This document shows, one piece after another, positions 33,880 through 46,475 of a stretch of 64,000 bases of DNA. The notes beneath the pieces are model-generated. The model saw only the letters and a program-made list of their open reading frames with translations, did no database searches and was not told the DNA's origin. The translations under genes were made by a program, and so were the position numbers. This DNA comes from Pagrus major. Its lineage: Eukaryota; Chordata; Actinopteri; Spariformes; Sparidae. The stretch is from the NCBI RefSeq assembly GCF_040436345.1, contig NC_133230.1, positions 2,150,797 to 2,214,796 of the forward strand, given 5' to 3'. Positions within the stretch are counted from its first letter, which is position 1; every line of letters starts with the position of its first letter.

Positions 33880-36472
33880 ATGAGTTCAGTTGAGAGTTTG
33901 AGAGAGTTTGTCAACGAGCGACTAACTGCTGCTGCTGAAGAAATATTCCGAGTGTTTAAAACAACTATCGTCCAGTACGAGGAAGAGGTCGATCGGCAGC
34001 GCGTCCTGCTGGATATCTGCTGGAAACCCCAAGTAAAGTTACACAGGACAGGTGAGGACAAGTTTATTATTTTAACAACACTAATGTTCAGAGCCCTGGA
34101 GTGGCCATAGAGGGGGAGATATGCATCGCAGCCACGTTTCACTACATGGAGCGAACAGACGAGTGTTTCCCTCGTGTTGGTTCATTCCACTCCGGGACTC
34201 CGGAGGTTCTGAGTGCCCGCTGCACGGCTGGGCTCCGTTCTATAGAAGACCGCAGCCAAACTCCACTCAAAAAATGCCGATTTTACACACAAAGCGTTCA
34301 GAAAAATACGAGGAGCACTAAAATTTAACAGAAAGAGGTGTGTCTCATTGAACCTATTATGAAGACATGTCGGCATTGATTTTGTGTCAGTGGGTCAGAT
34401 GAACTGGAAACTATTGGGAAAAATGTAGATTTTACATTCAAAACATTAATAACAAGGAAAATGATGTTTTTTGCCAAATGCTACAAACACTGGAACCAAG
34501 GTATGAAATACAGAGCAGAACATATTTCACAGAAGAAGCTATTCCAGCTTTTTATGATGAGACGAGAGGAAAGGTGGAGGATCGCTCCAGTCTGCAGAGA
34601 GAATTGTGCTCACCTGCGATGGATGGACTTCACGGGCCACAGAGTCCTACGTGAAGCAAGGACTGCCCATTTTATTGATAACGAGTGGGAAACGCACTCC
34701 TACATGCTACAAACAAGAGGGACGAGTCTCATACCGGTGTTACTCATCACTCAGAGAAGTGCACTCACCTCTGAGCATGCTGTTCAGTTGCTGTTCAGTT
34801 GCTGTTCCTGAAGAAGAACATGCATATTTGAGGATGAATTGAAATGTGCTCAGGTTTACATAATACAAGTTACTACAAATAAAGGTTGATTGGTTGATTA
34901 AATAATCTCTGCCTTTTGTTCTCTGTCCCTCCAGAGCTCCCACAGCAACATGTCTGTAAGGAGGAGGAGGTTCTCACTGACCAGCAGGTTTGTAACCAGG
35001 AGAGGAACTCCAGTCTGGACCAAGAGGACCCAGAGCCTCCAGAGATTAAAGAGGAACAGGAGGAACTCTGCAGCAGTCAGGAGGGAGAGCAGCTTGTACT
35101 GAAGGTTGAGACGGATGCCGTCATGTTGACTCCAACTAATGCGAAAAGTGACCACATTGAAGCAGAACCAGAAAGTGACCACCAGCTCCTCTCTAACAAC
35201 TCTCATGTAGCTGAGAGCCAAGATCAGAAAGGAGGAAAACATGGAGATTCAGGATCAGCTGGAGATGGAGAGCCAAAACAAAAGAAAAGACATCAAGGAA
35301 GCAAAAGTCACAGTGATGATGCAAAAAACTCTACCTCATCAGACATTCACCATAACACTCACCCAGGTAAAACGTCTTTCAAATGTGACACATGTGAAAA
35401 GGCTTTTAAGATTAAGTCCCGATTGAATGCACACCTAAGAACCCACACAGGTGAGAAGCCGCATTCTTGCAAAACATGTGGAAAGACTTTCAAGTCTCGT
35501 GGTGAATTGAATCTGCACATGAGAATCCACACTGGTGAGAAGCCGTATACTTGCAAAACATGTGGTAAAGCTTTCACTCAAAGTGCTCACTTAACAGTCC
35601 ACATGAGAACCCACACAGGTGAGAAACCGTATTCTTGCAACACATGTGGGAAGACTTTCACTCGAAGTGCTGACTTAACAGTCCACATGAGAATCCACAC
35701 TGGTGAGAAGCCGTATTCTTGCCAAACATGTGGGAAGACTTTCAAGTCTCGTGATGAATTGAATCAGCACATGAGAATCCACACTGGTGAGAAGCCGTAT
35801 TCTTGCCAAACATGTGGGAAAGCTTTCAGCCAAAGTGCAAACTTAACAGTCCACATGAGAACCCACACAGGTGAGAAACCGTATTCTTGCAACACATGTG
35901 GGAAGACTTTCAAGACTCGTGGTGCATTGAATCAGCACATGAGATTCCACACAGGTGAGAAGCCGTATTCTTGCCAAACATGTGGGAAGACTTTCAAGTC
36001 TCGTGGTGCATTGAATCAGCACATGAGAACCCACACAGGTGAGAAACCGTATTCTTGCAACACATGTGGGAAGACTTTCAAGTCTCGTGGTGCATTGAAT
36101 CTGCACATGAGAATCCACACTGGTGAGAAGCCGTATACTTGCAAAACATGTGGGAAAGCTTTCAGCCACAGTACTCACTTAACAGTCCACATGAGAACCC
36201 ACACAGGTGAGAAGCCGTATTCTTGCCAAACATGTGGGAAGAATTTCACTCGAAGTGCTGACTTAACAGTCCACATGAGAACCCACACAGGTGAGAAGCC
36301 GTATACTTGCAAAACATGTGGGAAAGCTTTCACTCGAAGTGCTGACTTAACAGTCCACATGAGAACCCACACAGGTGAGAAGCCGTATACTTGTAAAACA
36401 TGTGGGAAAGCTTTCAGCCACAGTGCAAACTTAACTCGTCACATGAGAACTCACACAGGTGAGAAGCCATAA
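33880..36472 (+). CDS. C2H2 zinc-finger protein, unit 7, 13 fingers
   Basis: Exons 33880-34051 and 34935-36472 encode 569 residues. Exon 1 has EEVDRQ (V for I), shared only with unit 8. Up to finger 2 it matches unit 2; beyond that the fingers are of the unit 6 kind: KSRGELN, TQSAHL, TRSADL, with a run [27 protein letters not shown] (fingers 7-9) not seen elsewhere. Fingers 11 and 12 both carry TRSADLTVH. Finger 11 has CGKNF. The frame is open with all zinc ligands. Confidence 0.92.
34461..34754 (+). pseudogene. hAT transposase relic, intron of unit 7
   Basis: Copy of the intron relic, nearly identical to the one in unit 2. It is followed by two copies of the 11-bp repeat, where unit 2 has one. 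Confidence 0.7.
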
Positions 36473-37351
36473 TTTTGAAAGACCTGGAGGAAAAGTTTCT
36501 CTGATCAGTCGCTTTGAAGAGAAATTTGAGGACACGTACAGGCGAGTAGCTTTGTATTTGCGACATATGTTGGAGGCGATTCAGTTCTAGTGTTTCATGC
36601 ATAATTGCAGAACTTTAACTTGAAATTATATACTTGAAAAATCCTCAGAGGCTCAATATACACAGGAGAAATGATGAGCTGAAAGCTGAATGTGTACAAT
36701 TTCCCATTGAGAAGATGTCACAATATGTTTCTGTGTCAATATCTTCATGCTGATTTGCCCATATTTGTGAAAATGATGATTAAAAAGTCGAGTTAATCGG
36801 TCTCATGTGTCCCACTTATTATCGCTCCTTGTGTCTTGCTTTTCTACAAACATTTATATGTTAAATACTTGTAGATTTTCCAGTAGCCTCCATGTAAGTA
36901 ACCAAAAAGTAAGCTGTTAGTTCAAAGTAGCAGCTTAGAAAAGAGTGGCACATTTCTTTGTGGAATTAAGCAGAGTAGATCTACACCTTAATACAAGGAG
37001 TACAACAAACAAAGTGTAAACACACTGTGTAAAAACAGTATAAAAATGGTGTTAAATAGTTAATTAAATTCATATAAATAAATGTAAGAAATGGAGAAAT
37101 AATTAAATAAAATTATTTTGGACTTTAAAAGTGTAGTCAGATATGTTTTAAACAGGTTCTGAATAAAATGTGTTGAGTCTGACGCGGAATTAAAAGCCTC
37201 CGCACTTCCCCCGTCGGAGCTTAACAGCGTGACACCCAGCGGAAGTAAACAGTAGCAGCTAGCAGCATTAGCTGCCTGTGTGTAATGAACGAAGTGGAAG
37301 ACGGTACTGAGTCACAGCGCAGCTCATTATTGAATTAGTAATTAAAGAACA
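36473..37351. other. Spacer, units 7-8
   Basis: Standard spacer with a deletion of the GTTTGCTTAGCAACTGGAC part before the promoter block (near 37125). No gene. Confidence 0.55.
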
Positions 37352-40300
37352 ATGAGTTCAGTTGAGAGTTTGAGAGAGTTTGTCAACGAGCGACTAACTG
37401 CTGCTGCTGAAGAAATATTCCGAGTGTTTAAAACAACTATCGTCCAGTACGAGGAAGAGGTCGATCGGCAGCGCGTCCTGCTGGATATCTGCTGGAAACC
37501 CCAAGTAAAGTTACACAGGACAGGTGAGGACAAGTTTATTATTTTAACAACACTAATGTTCAGAGCCCTGGAGTGGCCATAGAGGGGGAGATATGCATCG
37601 CAGCCACGTTTCACTACATGGAGCGAACAGACGAGTGTTTCCCTCGTGTTGGTTCATTCCACTCCGGGACTCCGGAGGTTCTGAGTGCCCGCTGCACGGC
37701 TGGGCTCCGTTCTATAGAAGCCCGCAGCCAAACTCCACTCAAAAAATCCTGATTTTACACACAAAGCGTTCAGAACAATACGAGGAGCACTAAAACTCAA
37801 CAGAAAGAGGTGGGTCTCATTGAACCTATTATGAAGGCATGTCGGCATTGGCTTGGAGTCAATCAGTCAGATGACCTGGAAGCTATTGAAAAGAATGTAA
37901 ATTTTACATTCAAAACATTAATAACAAGGAAAATTATGTTTTTTGCCAAATGCTACAAACACTGGAACCAAGGTATGAAACACAGAGCAGGACATGTTTC
38001 ACAGCTAGGGATGTAACGATTCACTCAACTCACGATTCGATTCGATTCACGATCTTTTGTTCACGATTCGATTTTCTCACGATTTTTTTTTATTATAAAA
38101 ATGAGCTACAGACAAATTATGACCAAATAAAATGATCTTTTATTCGTAGCAAAAACATCTTAGAGGTGCTTTCTTTACAGAAACTCTGTAAAACAGTTTG
38201 TGTCCTCTTATAAAAAGTGCAACTTGCATGGTCATCTTAAACAATATCTCCTTTCTTTTGAAACAATCTCACAAATAAACTGAAACACTTGATGTGCGGT
38301 GCCAGCCCGGCTTCCCTCACTGCCACATCCATATTTCTCGCGTTGTCGGTGACTACTGCGATGCTTTGTTGTTGCCTTTCCAGCTGCCATTCCGCCACCG
38401 CCTCCTTTAGCACTTCGGCTATGTTAGCGCCTGTATGTGACTCCAAAAGAGGTCGCGTCTGAAGCACAAAGCCAGCCAACTCCCACTCGGCATTGATCAC
38501 ATGAGCAGTTATAGTGATATAACTCTGCGTGGCTCTAGATGTCCACCTGTCGGTTGTGATAGACACAGTATCAGCCTCCCGGAGAATCTCAACCACATTA
38601 CCTCCTGGTAGAGTTTTGGCACCACCACCTGACTGAAGTGCTGTCGTGACGGGATGCGGTATCTTGGCTCTAGCGTGTTCATCAACAGCCGAAAGCCCTC
38701 GTTTTCAACAACGGAAAACGGCCTCAAATCTTTTCCAATAAAAGAACCAATTGCCTTGGTGATTTCTTGCGCTCTTGCGTTGTGATGATGGAGAGGAGCT
38801 GCAAAACCTCCCGTCAGAGTGGTTTGCCCCCTCGGCAATTTTCGCTGAGGTGGCGTAACTTCACTTTGCTTCTCACTGTGGTGGCGGCTAATATGCTGCT
38901 GCATGTTGCTCGTGTTGCGGTTGTATGGTAGCAGTCTCCTACAATATTTGCATGCTGTTTTGGTTTTGTCTGTCCATTTCTCACTGGTTGTCTTTGAGTA
39001 TATGGGGAATCCGAAATGCTGCCACACAGGTGACTTAAGACCGCGCTGTGCATCCTCTATGTCAAAGTCACTGCCTACTGTCGACATTTCTTCCCTTGTT
39101 CTGTGCCCGTACCTAGTCACATGACTTGACGTCTGACGTTGAACAAATGAGTCGCCAACCAGTGACTTTTTTAAAAAGATAACGTGACCTTTTTTTTTAA
39201 AAAAAAAAAAAAAAGAACTCTCCTATTCGCAAATCGATTCATTTTTTCTGTCAACCGATGCGAATCGTCACGCATTTGAATCGATTTTTAATCGAGTCGC
39301 GATGCATCGTTACATCCCTATTCACAGCAGAAGCTATTCCAGCTCTTTATGATGAGACGAGAGGAAAGGTGGAGGATCGCTCCAGTCTGCAGAGAGAATT
39401 GTGCTCACCTGCGATGGATGGACTTCACGGGCCACAGAGTCCTACGTGAAGCAAGGACTGCCCATTTTATTGATAACGAGTGGGAAACGCACTCCTACAT
39501 GCTACAAACAAGAGGGACGAGACTCATACCGGTGCTAATCACCACTCAGAGAAGTGCACTCACCTCTGAGCATGTTGTTCAGTTGCTGTTCAGTTGCTGT
39601 TCAGTTGCTGTTCCTGAAGAAGAACATGCATATTTGAGGATGAATTGAAATGTGCTCAGATTTACATAATACAAGTCACTACAAATAAAGGTTGATTGGT
39701 TGATTAAATAATCTCTGCCTTTTGTTCTCTGTCCCTCCAGAGCTCCCACAGCAACATGTCTGTAAGGAGGAGGAGGTTCTCGCTGACCAGCAGGTTTGTA
39801 ACCAGGAGAGGAACTCCAGCCTGGACCAAGAGGACCCAGAGCCTCCAGAGATTAAAGAGGAACAGGAGGAACTCTGCACCAGTCGGGAGGGAGAGCAGCT
39901 TGTAGTGAAGGTTGAGACGGATACCGTCATGTTGACTCCAACTTATGAGGAAAGTGACCACAGTGAATCAGAACCAAAAAGTGACCACCAGCTCCTCTCC
40001 AACAACTCTCATGTAGCTGAGAGCCAAGATCAGAAAGGAGGAAAACATGGAGATTCAGGATCAGCTGGAGATGGAGAGCCAAAACAAAATAAAAGACATC
40101 ACAGAAGTAAAAGTCACAGTGATAATGCAAAAAACTCTACCTCATCAGACATTCCCCATAACACTCACCCAGGTAAAAAGTCTTTCAAATGTGACACATG
40201 TGGAAAGGCTTTTAAGATTAAGTCCCTATTGAATGCACACCTAAGAACCCACAGAGGTGAGAAGCCGTATTCTTGCAACACATGTGGGAAGACTTTCACT

Positions 40301-41446
40301 CGAAGTGCTGACTTAACAGTCCATATGAGAATCCACACAGGTGAGAAGCCATATACTTGCAAAACATGTGGGAAAGCTTTCAGCCGAAGTGCTCACTTAA
40401 CAGTCCACATGAGAACCCACACTGCTGAGAAACCGTATACTTGCAAAACATGTGGGAAAGCTTTCAAGACTTGTGTTGAATTGAATCTGCACATGAGAAT
40501 CCACACAGGTGAGAAGCCGTATACTTGCAAAACATGTAGGAAAGCTTTCAGCCAAAGTGCTCACTTAACAGTCCACATGAGAACCCACACTGCTGAGAAG
40601 CCGTATACTTGCAAAACATGTAGGAAAGCTTTCAGCCAAAGTGCTCACTTAACAGTCCACATGAGAACCCACACAGGTGAGAAACCATATTCTTGCCAAA
40701 CATGTGGGAAAGCTTTCGGCCGAAGTGAAAACTTAACAGTCCACCTAAGAACCCACACAGGTGAGAAACCGTATACTTGCAAAACATGTGGGAAGACTTT
40801 CAAGACTCGTGTTGAATTGAATCTGCACATGAGAATCCACACTGGTGAGAAACCATATTCTTGCAAAACATGTGGGAAAGCTTTCGGCCGAAGTGTTAAC
40901 TTAACTCGTCACATGAGAATCCACACAGGTGAGAAACCGTATACTTGCAAAACATGTGGGAAAGCTTTCAAGACTCGTGTTGAATTGAATCTGCACATGA
41001 GAATCCACACAGGTGAGAAACCATATTCTTGCCAAACATGTGGGAAAGCTTTCGGCCGAAGTGAAAACTTAACAGTCCACCTAAGAACCCACACAGGTGA
41101 GAAACCGTATACTTGCAAAACATGTGGGAAGACTTTCAAGACTCGTGTTGAATTGAATCTGCACATGAGAATCCACACTGGTGAGAAACCATATTCTTGC
41201 AAAACATGTGGGAAAGCTTTCGGCCGAAGTGTTAACTTAACTCGTCACATGAGAATCCACACAGGTGAGAAACCGTATACTTGCAAAACATGTGGGAAAG
41301 CTTTCAAGACTCGTGTTGAATTGAATCTGCACATGAGAATCCACACTGGTGAGAAACTGTTTTCTTGCCAAACATGTGGGAAGACTTTCAACCGAAGTGA
41401 TTACTTAAGAGCCCACATGAGAATCCACACAGGTGAGAAGCCATAA
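37352..41446 (+). CDS. C2H2 zinc-finger protein, unit 8, 15 fingers
   Basis: Exons 37352-37523 and 39741-41446 encode 625 residues, joint longest of the array. The 2.2-kb intron holds a hAT element. Fingers 7-10 (40688-41023) and 11-14 (41024-41359) are a tandem duplication of four fingers, with helices [36 protein letters not shown], almost without differences; it must be very recent. Fingers 4-6 and the last two ([18 protein letters not shown]) match unit 1, as does the 3' flank. Fingers 5 and 6 have CRKAF. The frame is intact. Confidence 0.92.
37935..38005 (+). pseudogene. hAT transposase relic, intron of unit 8 (left part)
   Basis: Left part of the intron relic, interrupted at 38006 and resumed at 39321-39547. 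Upstream of it, the GGCTTGGAGTCAATC sequence is shared only with unit 13. Confidence 0.65.
38006..39320 (-). mobile_element. hAT transposon (ZBED-like), internally deleted
   Basis: Terminal inverted repeats TAGGGATGTAACGAT are perfect, and the 8-bp target duplication TTCACAGC (37998-38005, 39321-39328) is perfect. The empty site survives in unit 13 (TGTTTCACAGCAGAAGC near 60535). At 1315 bases it is too short for an autonomous element; the transposase on the minus strand stops early. The intact repeats suggest a recent insertion, after unit 8 separated from its closest relatives. Confidence 0.92.
38237..39087 (-). pseudogene. ZBED-type hAT transposase, N-terminal part, frameshifted
   Basis: Minus strand. 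From about 39087 it encodes [16 protein letters not shown], then a BED zinc finger ([27 protein letters not shown]), then [19 protein letters not shown] frameshift near 38597 moves to the frame reading [19 protein letters not shown], then [16 protein letters not shown] and VTDNARNM. It ends soon after HIKCF, where the family continues for several hundred residues through the remaining catalytic and dimerisation parts. It may still have encoded a BED-domain protein, but not a working transposase. Confidence 0.85.
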
Positions 41447-42352
41447 TTTTGAAAGACCTGGGGGAAAAGTTTCTCTGATTAGTCGCTTTGAAGAGACATT
41501 TGAGGACACGTACAGGCGAGTAGCTTTGTATTTGTGAAATATGTTGGAGGTTATTCAGTTCTAGTGTTTCATGCATAATTGCAAAACTTTAACTTGAAAT
41601 TATATACTTGAAAAATCTTCAGAGGCTCAATATACACAGGAGAAATGATGAGCTAAAAGCTGAATGTGTATAATTTCCCATTGAGAAGATGTCACAATAT
41701 GTTTATGTGTCAATATCTTCATGCTAATTTGCCCATATTTGTGAAAATGATGATTAAAAAGTCGAGTTAATTAGTCTCATGTGTCCCACTTATTATCGCT
41801 CCTCGTATCATGCTTTTCTACAAACATTTATATGTTAAATACTTGTAGTTTTTCCAGTAGCTTCCATGTAAGTAATCAAAAAGTAAGCTGTTAGTTCAAT
41901 GTAGCAGTTTAGAAAAGAGTTGCACATTTCTTTGTGGAATTAAGCAGAGTAGATCTACACCTTAATACATGGAGTACAACAAACATAGTGTAAACACACT
42001 GTAAAAACAGTATAAGAATGGTGTTAAATATAGTTAATTAAATTAATATAAATAAATGTATAAAAGTTTTGGGGAGTTTGCTTAGCAACTGGACAACATT
42101 TTTTGTCCAAATTATTTATTGAAGTTTTAAAATGTAGTCAGATATGTTTTAAACAGGTTCTGAATAAAATGTGTTGAGTCTGAAGCGGAACTAAATGTCT
42201 CCGCACTTCCCCCGTCGGAGCTTAACAGCGTGACACCCAGCGGAAGTAAACAGTAGCAGCTAGCAGCATTAGCTGCCTGTGTGTAATGAACGAAGTGGAA
42301 GACGGTACTGAGTCACAGCGCAGCTCATTATTGAATTAGTAATCAAAGAACA
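41447..42352. other. Spacer, units 8-9
   Basis: Nearly identical to the spacer after unit 1 at its start, diverging near 41870 (GTAATCAAAAAG). AT-rich, ending in the promoter block. No gene. Confidence 0.6.
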
Positions 42353-44597
42353 ATGAGTTCAGCTGAGAGTTTGAGAGAGTTTGTCAACGAGCGACTAACT
42401 GCTGCTGCTGAAGAAATATTCCGAGTGTTTAAAACAACTATCGTCCAGTACGAGGAAGAGATCGATCGGCAGCGCGTCCTGCTGGATATCTGCTGGAAAC
42501 CCCAAGTAAAGTTACACAGGACAGGTGAGGACAAGTTTATTATTTTAACAACACTAATGTTCAGAGCCCTGGAGTGGCCATAGAGGGGGAGATATGCATC
42601 GCAGCCACGTTTCACTACATGGAGCGAACAGACGAGTGTTTCCCTCGTGTTGGTTCATTCCACTCCGGGACTCCGGAGGTTCTGAGTGCCCGCTGCACGG
42701 CTGGGCTCCGTTCTATAGAAGACCGCAGCCAAACTCCACTCAAAAAATGCCGATTTTACACACAAAGCGTTCTGAAAAATACGAGGAGCACTAAAATTTA
42801 ACAGAAAGAGGTGTGTCTCGTTGAACCTATTATGAAGACATGTCGGCATTGATTTTGTGTCAGTGGGTCAGATGAACTGGAAACTATTGGGAAAAATGTA
42901 GATTTTACATTCAAACATTAATAACAAGGAAAATGATGTTTTTTGCCAAATGCTACAAACACTGGAACCAAGGTATGAAATACAGAGCAGAAAATATTTC
43001 ACAGAAGAAGCTTTTCCAGCTCTTTATGATGAGACGAGAGGAAAGGTGGAGGATCGCTCCAGTCTGCAGAGAGAATTGTGCTCACCTGCGATGGATGGAC
43101 TTCACGGGCCACAGAGTCCTACGTGAAGCAAGGACTGCCCATTTTATTGATAACGAGTGGGAAACGCACTCCTACATGCTACAAACAAGAGGGACGAGTC
43201 TCATACCGGTGTTACTCATCACTCAGAGAAGTGCACTCACCTCTGAGCATGTTGTTCAGTTGCTGTTCCTGAAGAAGAACATGCATATTTGAGGATGAAT
43301 TGAAATGTGCTCAGGTTTACATAATACAAGTTACTACAAATAAAGGTTGATTGGTTGATTAAATAATCTCTGCCTTTTGTTCTCTCTCCCTCCAGAGCTC
43401 CCACAGCAACATGTCTGTAAGGAGGAGGAGGTTCTTGCTGACCAGCAGGTCTGTAACCAGGAGAGGAACTCCAGTCTGGACCAAGAGGACCCAGAGCCTC
43501 CAGAGATTAAAGAGGAACAGGAGGAACTCTGCAGCAGTCAGGAGGGAGAGCAGCTTGTACTGAAGGTTGAGACGGATGCCGTCATGTTGACTCCAACTAA
43601 TGCGAAAAGTGACCACAGTGAAGCAGAACCAGAAAGTGACCACCAGCTCCTCTCTAACAACTCTCATGTAGCTGAGAGCCAAGATCAGAAAGGAGGAAAA
43701 CATGGAGATTCAGGATCAGCTGGAGATGGAGAGCCAAAACAAAAGAAAAGACATCAAGGAAGCAAAAGTCACAGTGATGATGCAAAAAACTCTACCTCAT
43801 CAGACATTCACCATAACACTCACCCAGGTAAAACGTCTTTCAAATGTGACACATGTGGAAAGGCTTTTAAGTTTAAGTCCCGATTGAATACACACCTAAG
43901 AACCCACAGACGTGAGAAGCCGCATTCTTGCAAAACATGTGGGAAGACTTTCAGGTGTCCTGCTCACTTGAGAGTTCACATGAGAATCCACACAGGTGAG
44001 AAGCCGTATACTTGCAAAACATGTGGGAAAGATTTCAGGAGTCATGCTCACTTAACAATCCACATGAGAACCCACACAGGTGAGAAGCCGTATACTTGCA
44101 AAACATGTGGGAAAGCTTTCAGCCGAAGTGAATCCTTAAAAGTCCACATGAGAACCCACACAGGTGAGAAACCGTATTCTTGCAAAACATGTGGGAAGAC
44201 TTTTAAGGACAGCAGTAACTTAACAAATCACATGCGAATCCACACAGGTGAGAAGCCGTATACTTGCAAAACATGTGGGAAAGCTTTCAACCGAAGTGCA
44301 AACTTAACAGTCCACATGAGAATCCACACTGGTGAGAAGCCGTATACTTGCAACACATGTGGGAAAGCTTTCAGCCGAAGTGGATACTTAACAGTCCACA
44401 TGGGAATCCACACAAGTGAGAAACTTTATTCTTGCAAAACATGTGGGAAAGCTTTCAGCCAAAGTGCTTACTTAACTCGTCACATGAAAATCCACACTGT
44501 TGAGAAGCTGTATACTTGCAAAACGTGTGGGAAAGATTTCTCATCTGGTGGTGAGTTAAAGCAACACATGAGAATCCACACATGTGAGAAGCCATAA
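42353..44597 (+). CDS. C2H2 zinc-finger protein, unit 9, 9 fingers
   Basis: Exons 42353-42524 and 43396-44597 encode 457 residues. The finger set differs from its neighbours: [72 protein letters not shown]. Linkers vary (RREKP, TSEKL, TVEKL, TCEKP), more drift than elsewhere, so this copy is older or less homogenised. The 3' fossil finger after the stop is the best preserved of the array (44598-44672). The frame is intact with all ligands. Confidence 0.92.
42933..43227 (+). pseudogene. hAT transposase relic, intron of unit 9
   Basis: Same relic, with the GTGTTACTCATCACTCAG variant end and a single 11-bp repeat copy (in variant form). Confidence 0.7.
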
Positions 44598-44675
44598 TTT
44601 TGCAAGATCTGGGGGGAAAGTTTCTCTGATCAGTCTGCTTTGAAGAGACATTTGAGGACACGTACAGGCGAGTAG
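44598..44675 (+). pseudogene. Fossil terminal finger of unit 9
   Basis: In frame after the TAA stop, the sequence reads FCKIWGESFSDQSALKRHL and on to TRTGE and a TAG. The pattern C-x2-W and the His-x3-R end show loss of one Cys and one His after the stop arose. Confidence 0.75.
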
Positions 44676-45006
44676 CTTTGTATTTGCGAAATATGTTGGA
44701 GGTGATTCAGTTCTAGTGTTTCATGCATAATTGCAGAACTTTAACTTGAAATGATATACTTGAAAAATCCTCAGAGGCTCAATATACACAGGAGAAATGA
44801 TTAGCTAAAAGCTGAATGTGTACAATTTCCCCTTGAGAAGATGTCACAATATGTTTATGTGTCAATATCTTCATGCTGATTTGCCCACATCTGTGAAAAT
44901 GATGATTAAAAAGTCAAGTTAATCAGTCTCATGTGTCCCACTTATTATCGCTCCTCGTGTCATGCTTTTCTACAAACATTTATATGTTAAATGCTTGTAG
45001 TTTTTG
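44676..45006. other. Truncated spacer after unit 9
   Basis: Standard spacer that stops abruptly after CTTGTAGTTTTT at 45005. The next base belongs to coding sequence of another gene family. Confidence 0.6.
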
Positions 45007-46108
45007 AGAGATATTTTAGATCTTGCAGAGTATGTGGAAGCAGGACCCTCTGACCCACAGCATGTAGCGTATAACGCAGAGGAATTTATTGAAGTTGGAG
45101 TTATTTCCGCACTTTCTGACCAAGATATTGACCGTACAGTGACTGCAAATTTAGAAGAAGTACTCCACCGCTTCTCTGGTACCAGGGCGCAACAGGCCCA
45201 ACACACACAGGGACCAGGGCGTTACAAGTGCAGTTCTGGAGCATCAAGTTCTTTGTGGATTACCAGCTTGTCAAATTGCAGCGATGTTCGGAGTGTCAAA
45301 GAGGACCATCAGGAGACGCATGAAACAAAGCAGTTTAAGGCATTTAAAGATAAATTCATGTGCTTTCACTTTATGAACTGCTCTCATCCACTCAGAAAGG
45401 ATGTTACGTTTAATGTAACATTACTCGATGTTGATGTTTTTTGTTTGTGCAGAAAGACTGACCTCTATTCAACTGTGAATGATGAGGAGTTGGACCTTTC
45501 CATGCTTGGAACTTTCATGGTCTTAGAACTGAAAGGAATCAGTCAGCACAGCAACTCTGGAGAAGATACAGAGCGCAGGATCCTACTGAGGTTAAAGAAA
45601 GATCAACTTTAACACTATTTTAAACTGTCTGTTTCCCCAAAGGAATTATGGGAGAAAATAATGTGCTACTTTAAATGAAGCATAGGTTATAGTCTCTTCA
45701 AAGTCTCCTGAGCTTTCAAAGATCAACCTCTGAGCTGTAGTGTCTATGGTGCATACGATGCAGAACTGTACTATTTTACAAAACTGAATAGGCAATATTA
45801 GTTTCTCATCGACTTGGTGACCAAACATAACAATCTTAAATACCTTGTGTAATGACATGTCAGGCTAGTTTTAAGTAGAAGATTGGTCATGCTTGTCATC
45901 CATTCAGGTTTATGAAGACTATGGGATCGACTGGAACGGACCTCACAGTCTTCATGGAGGCACGGTGTCAGTCCCCGAGGTTCAGCTGGCCCGTGAACTC
46001 TCAGATGAAGAGTTTGCCATTTTGCCAGCTCCAGGAGTTTCTGTAACTGATGCACTTAGATTATATGTTGAGACTGTGCAGGTTTTATCAAGAATCATAG
46101 CAGACTGA
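45007..46108 (+). pseudogene. Fish integrase-core-type gene, N- and C-terminal pieces, core deleted
   Basis: Three exon-like pieces. The first starts mid-codon at the breakpoint and reads DILDLAEYVEAGPSDPQHVA, then ALSDQDIDRTVTANLEEVL; after a frameshift near 45225 it reads LPACQIAAMFGVSKRTIRRR, a helix-turn-helix. The second follows an acceptor at 45452 and reads LYSTVNDEELD, then in another frame AWNFHGLRTERNQSAQQLW, which in the family follows the catalytic core. The third follows TTCAG at 45907 and reads YEDYGIDWNGPHSLHGGTVS through a TGA at 46108. I recall this order from uncharacterised fish proteins with a DDE integrase core; the core itself is missing here. A truncated, dead copy. Confidence 0.55.
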
Positions 46109-46475
46109 TGTCCGACACATGCTTTTATTTAGCGTCTTAGAACAAGCAAGCATAAACTGAAAAAGTTTGCTTTCCCTAAAAAAAAATTAAAAGAAAAAAA
46201 GCTGTTTTACTTTGAAGCTCTACAATAATCACTGTTGTGATCTCGTAAATGGAGTATATGCACAGCTCAACTACCTCCTGAACTCACTCCTTTTCTTCCT
46301 GATGCAAAACTGTTTGGTTTCAGTAAATGGAAAAAATATGTTGAATAAAACAATTGTAAACTACTGCACAGTATGTTAAATGTTTTCAAAGACACTGAAC
46401 TTGTGTCAATTGACCTCACCTACTGAACAGTGCATTCAATGACATCTGTCTGAAAAAAACTTAAACAAGTCCAAA

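Noticed and set aside
35843..36178. Minus-strand repeats such as [17 protein letters not shown]
   Set aside because: Reverse reading of the finger repeats, not a real repeat protein.
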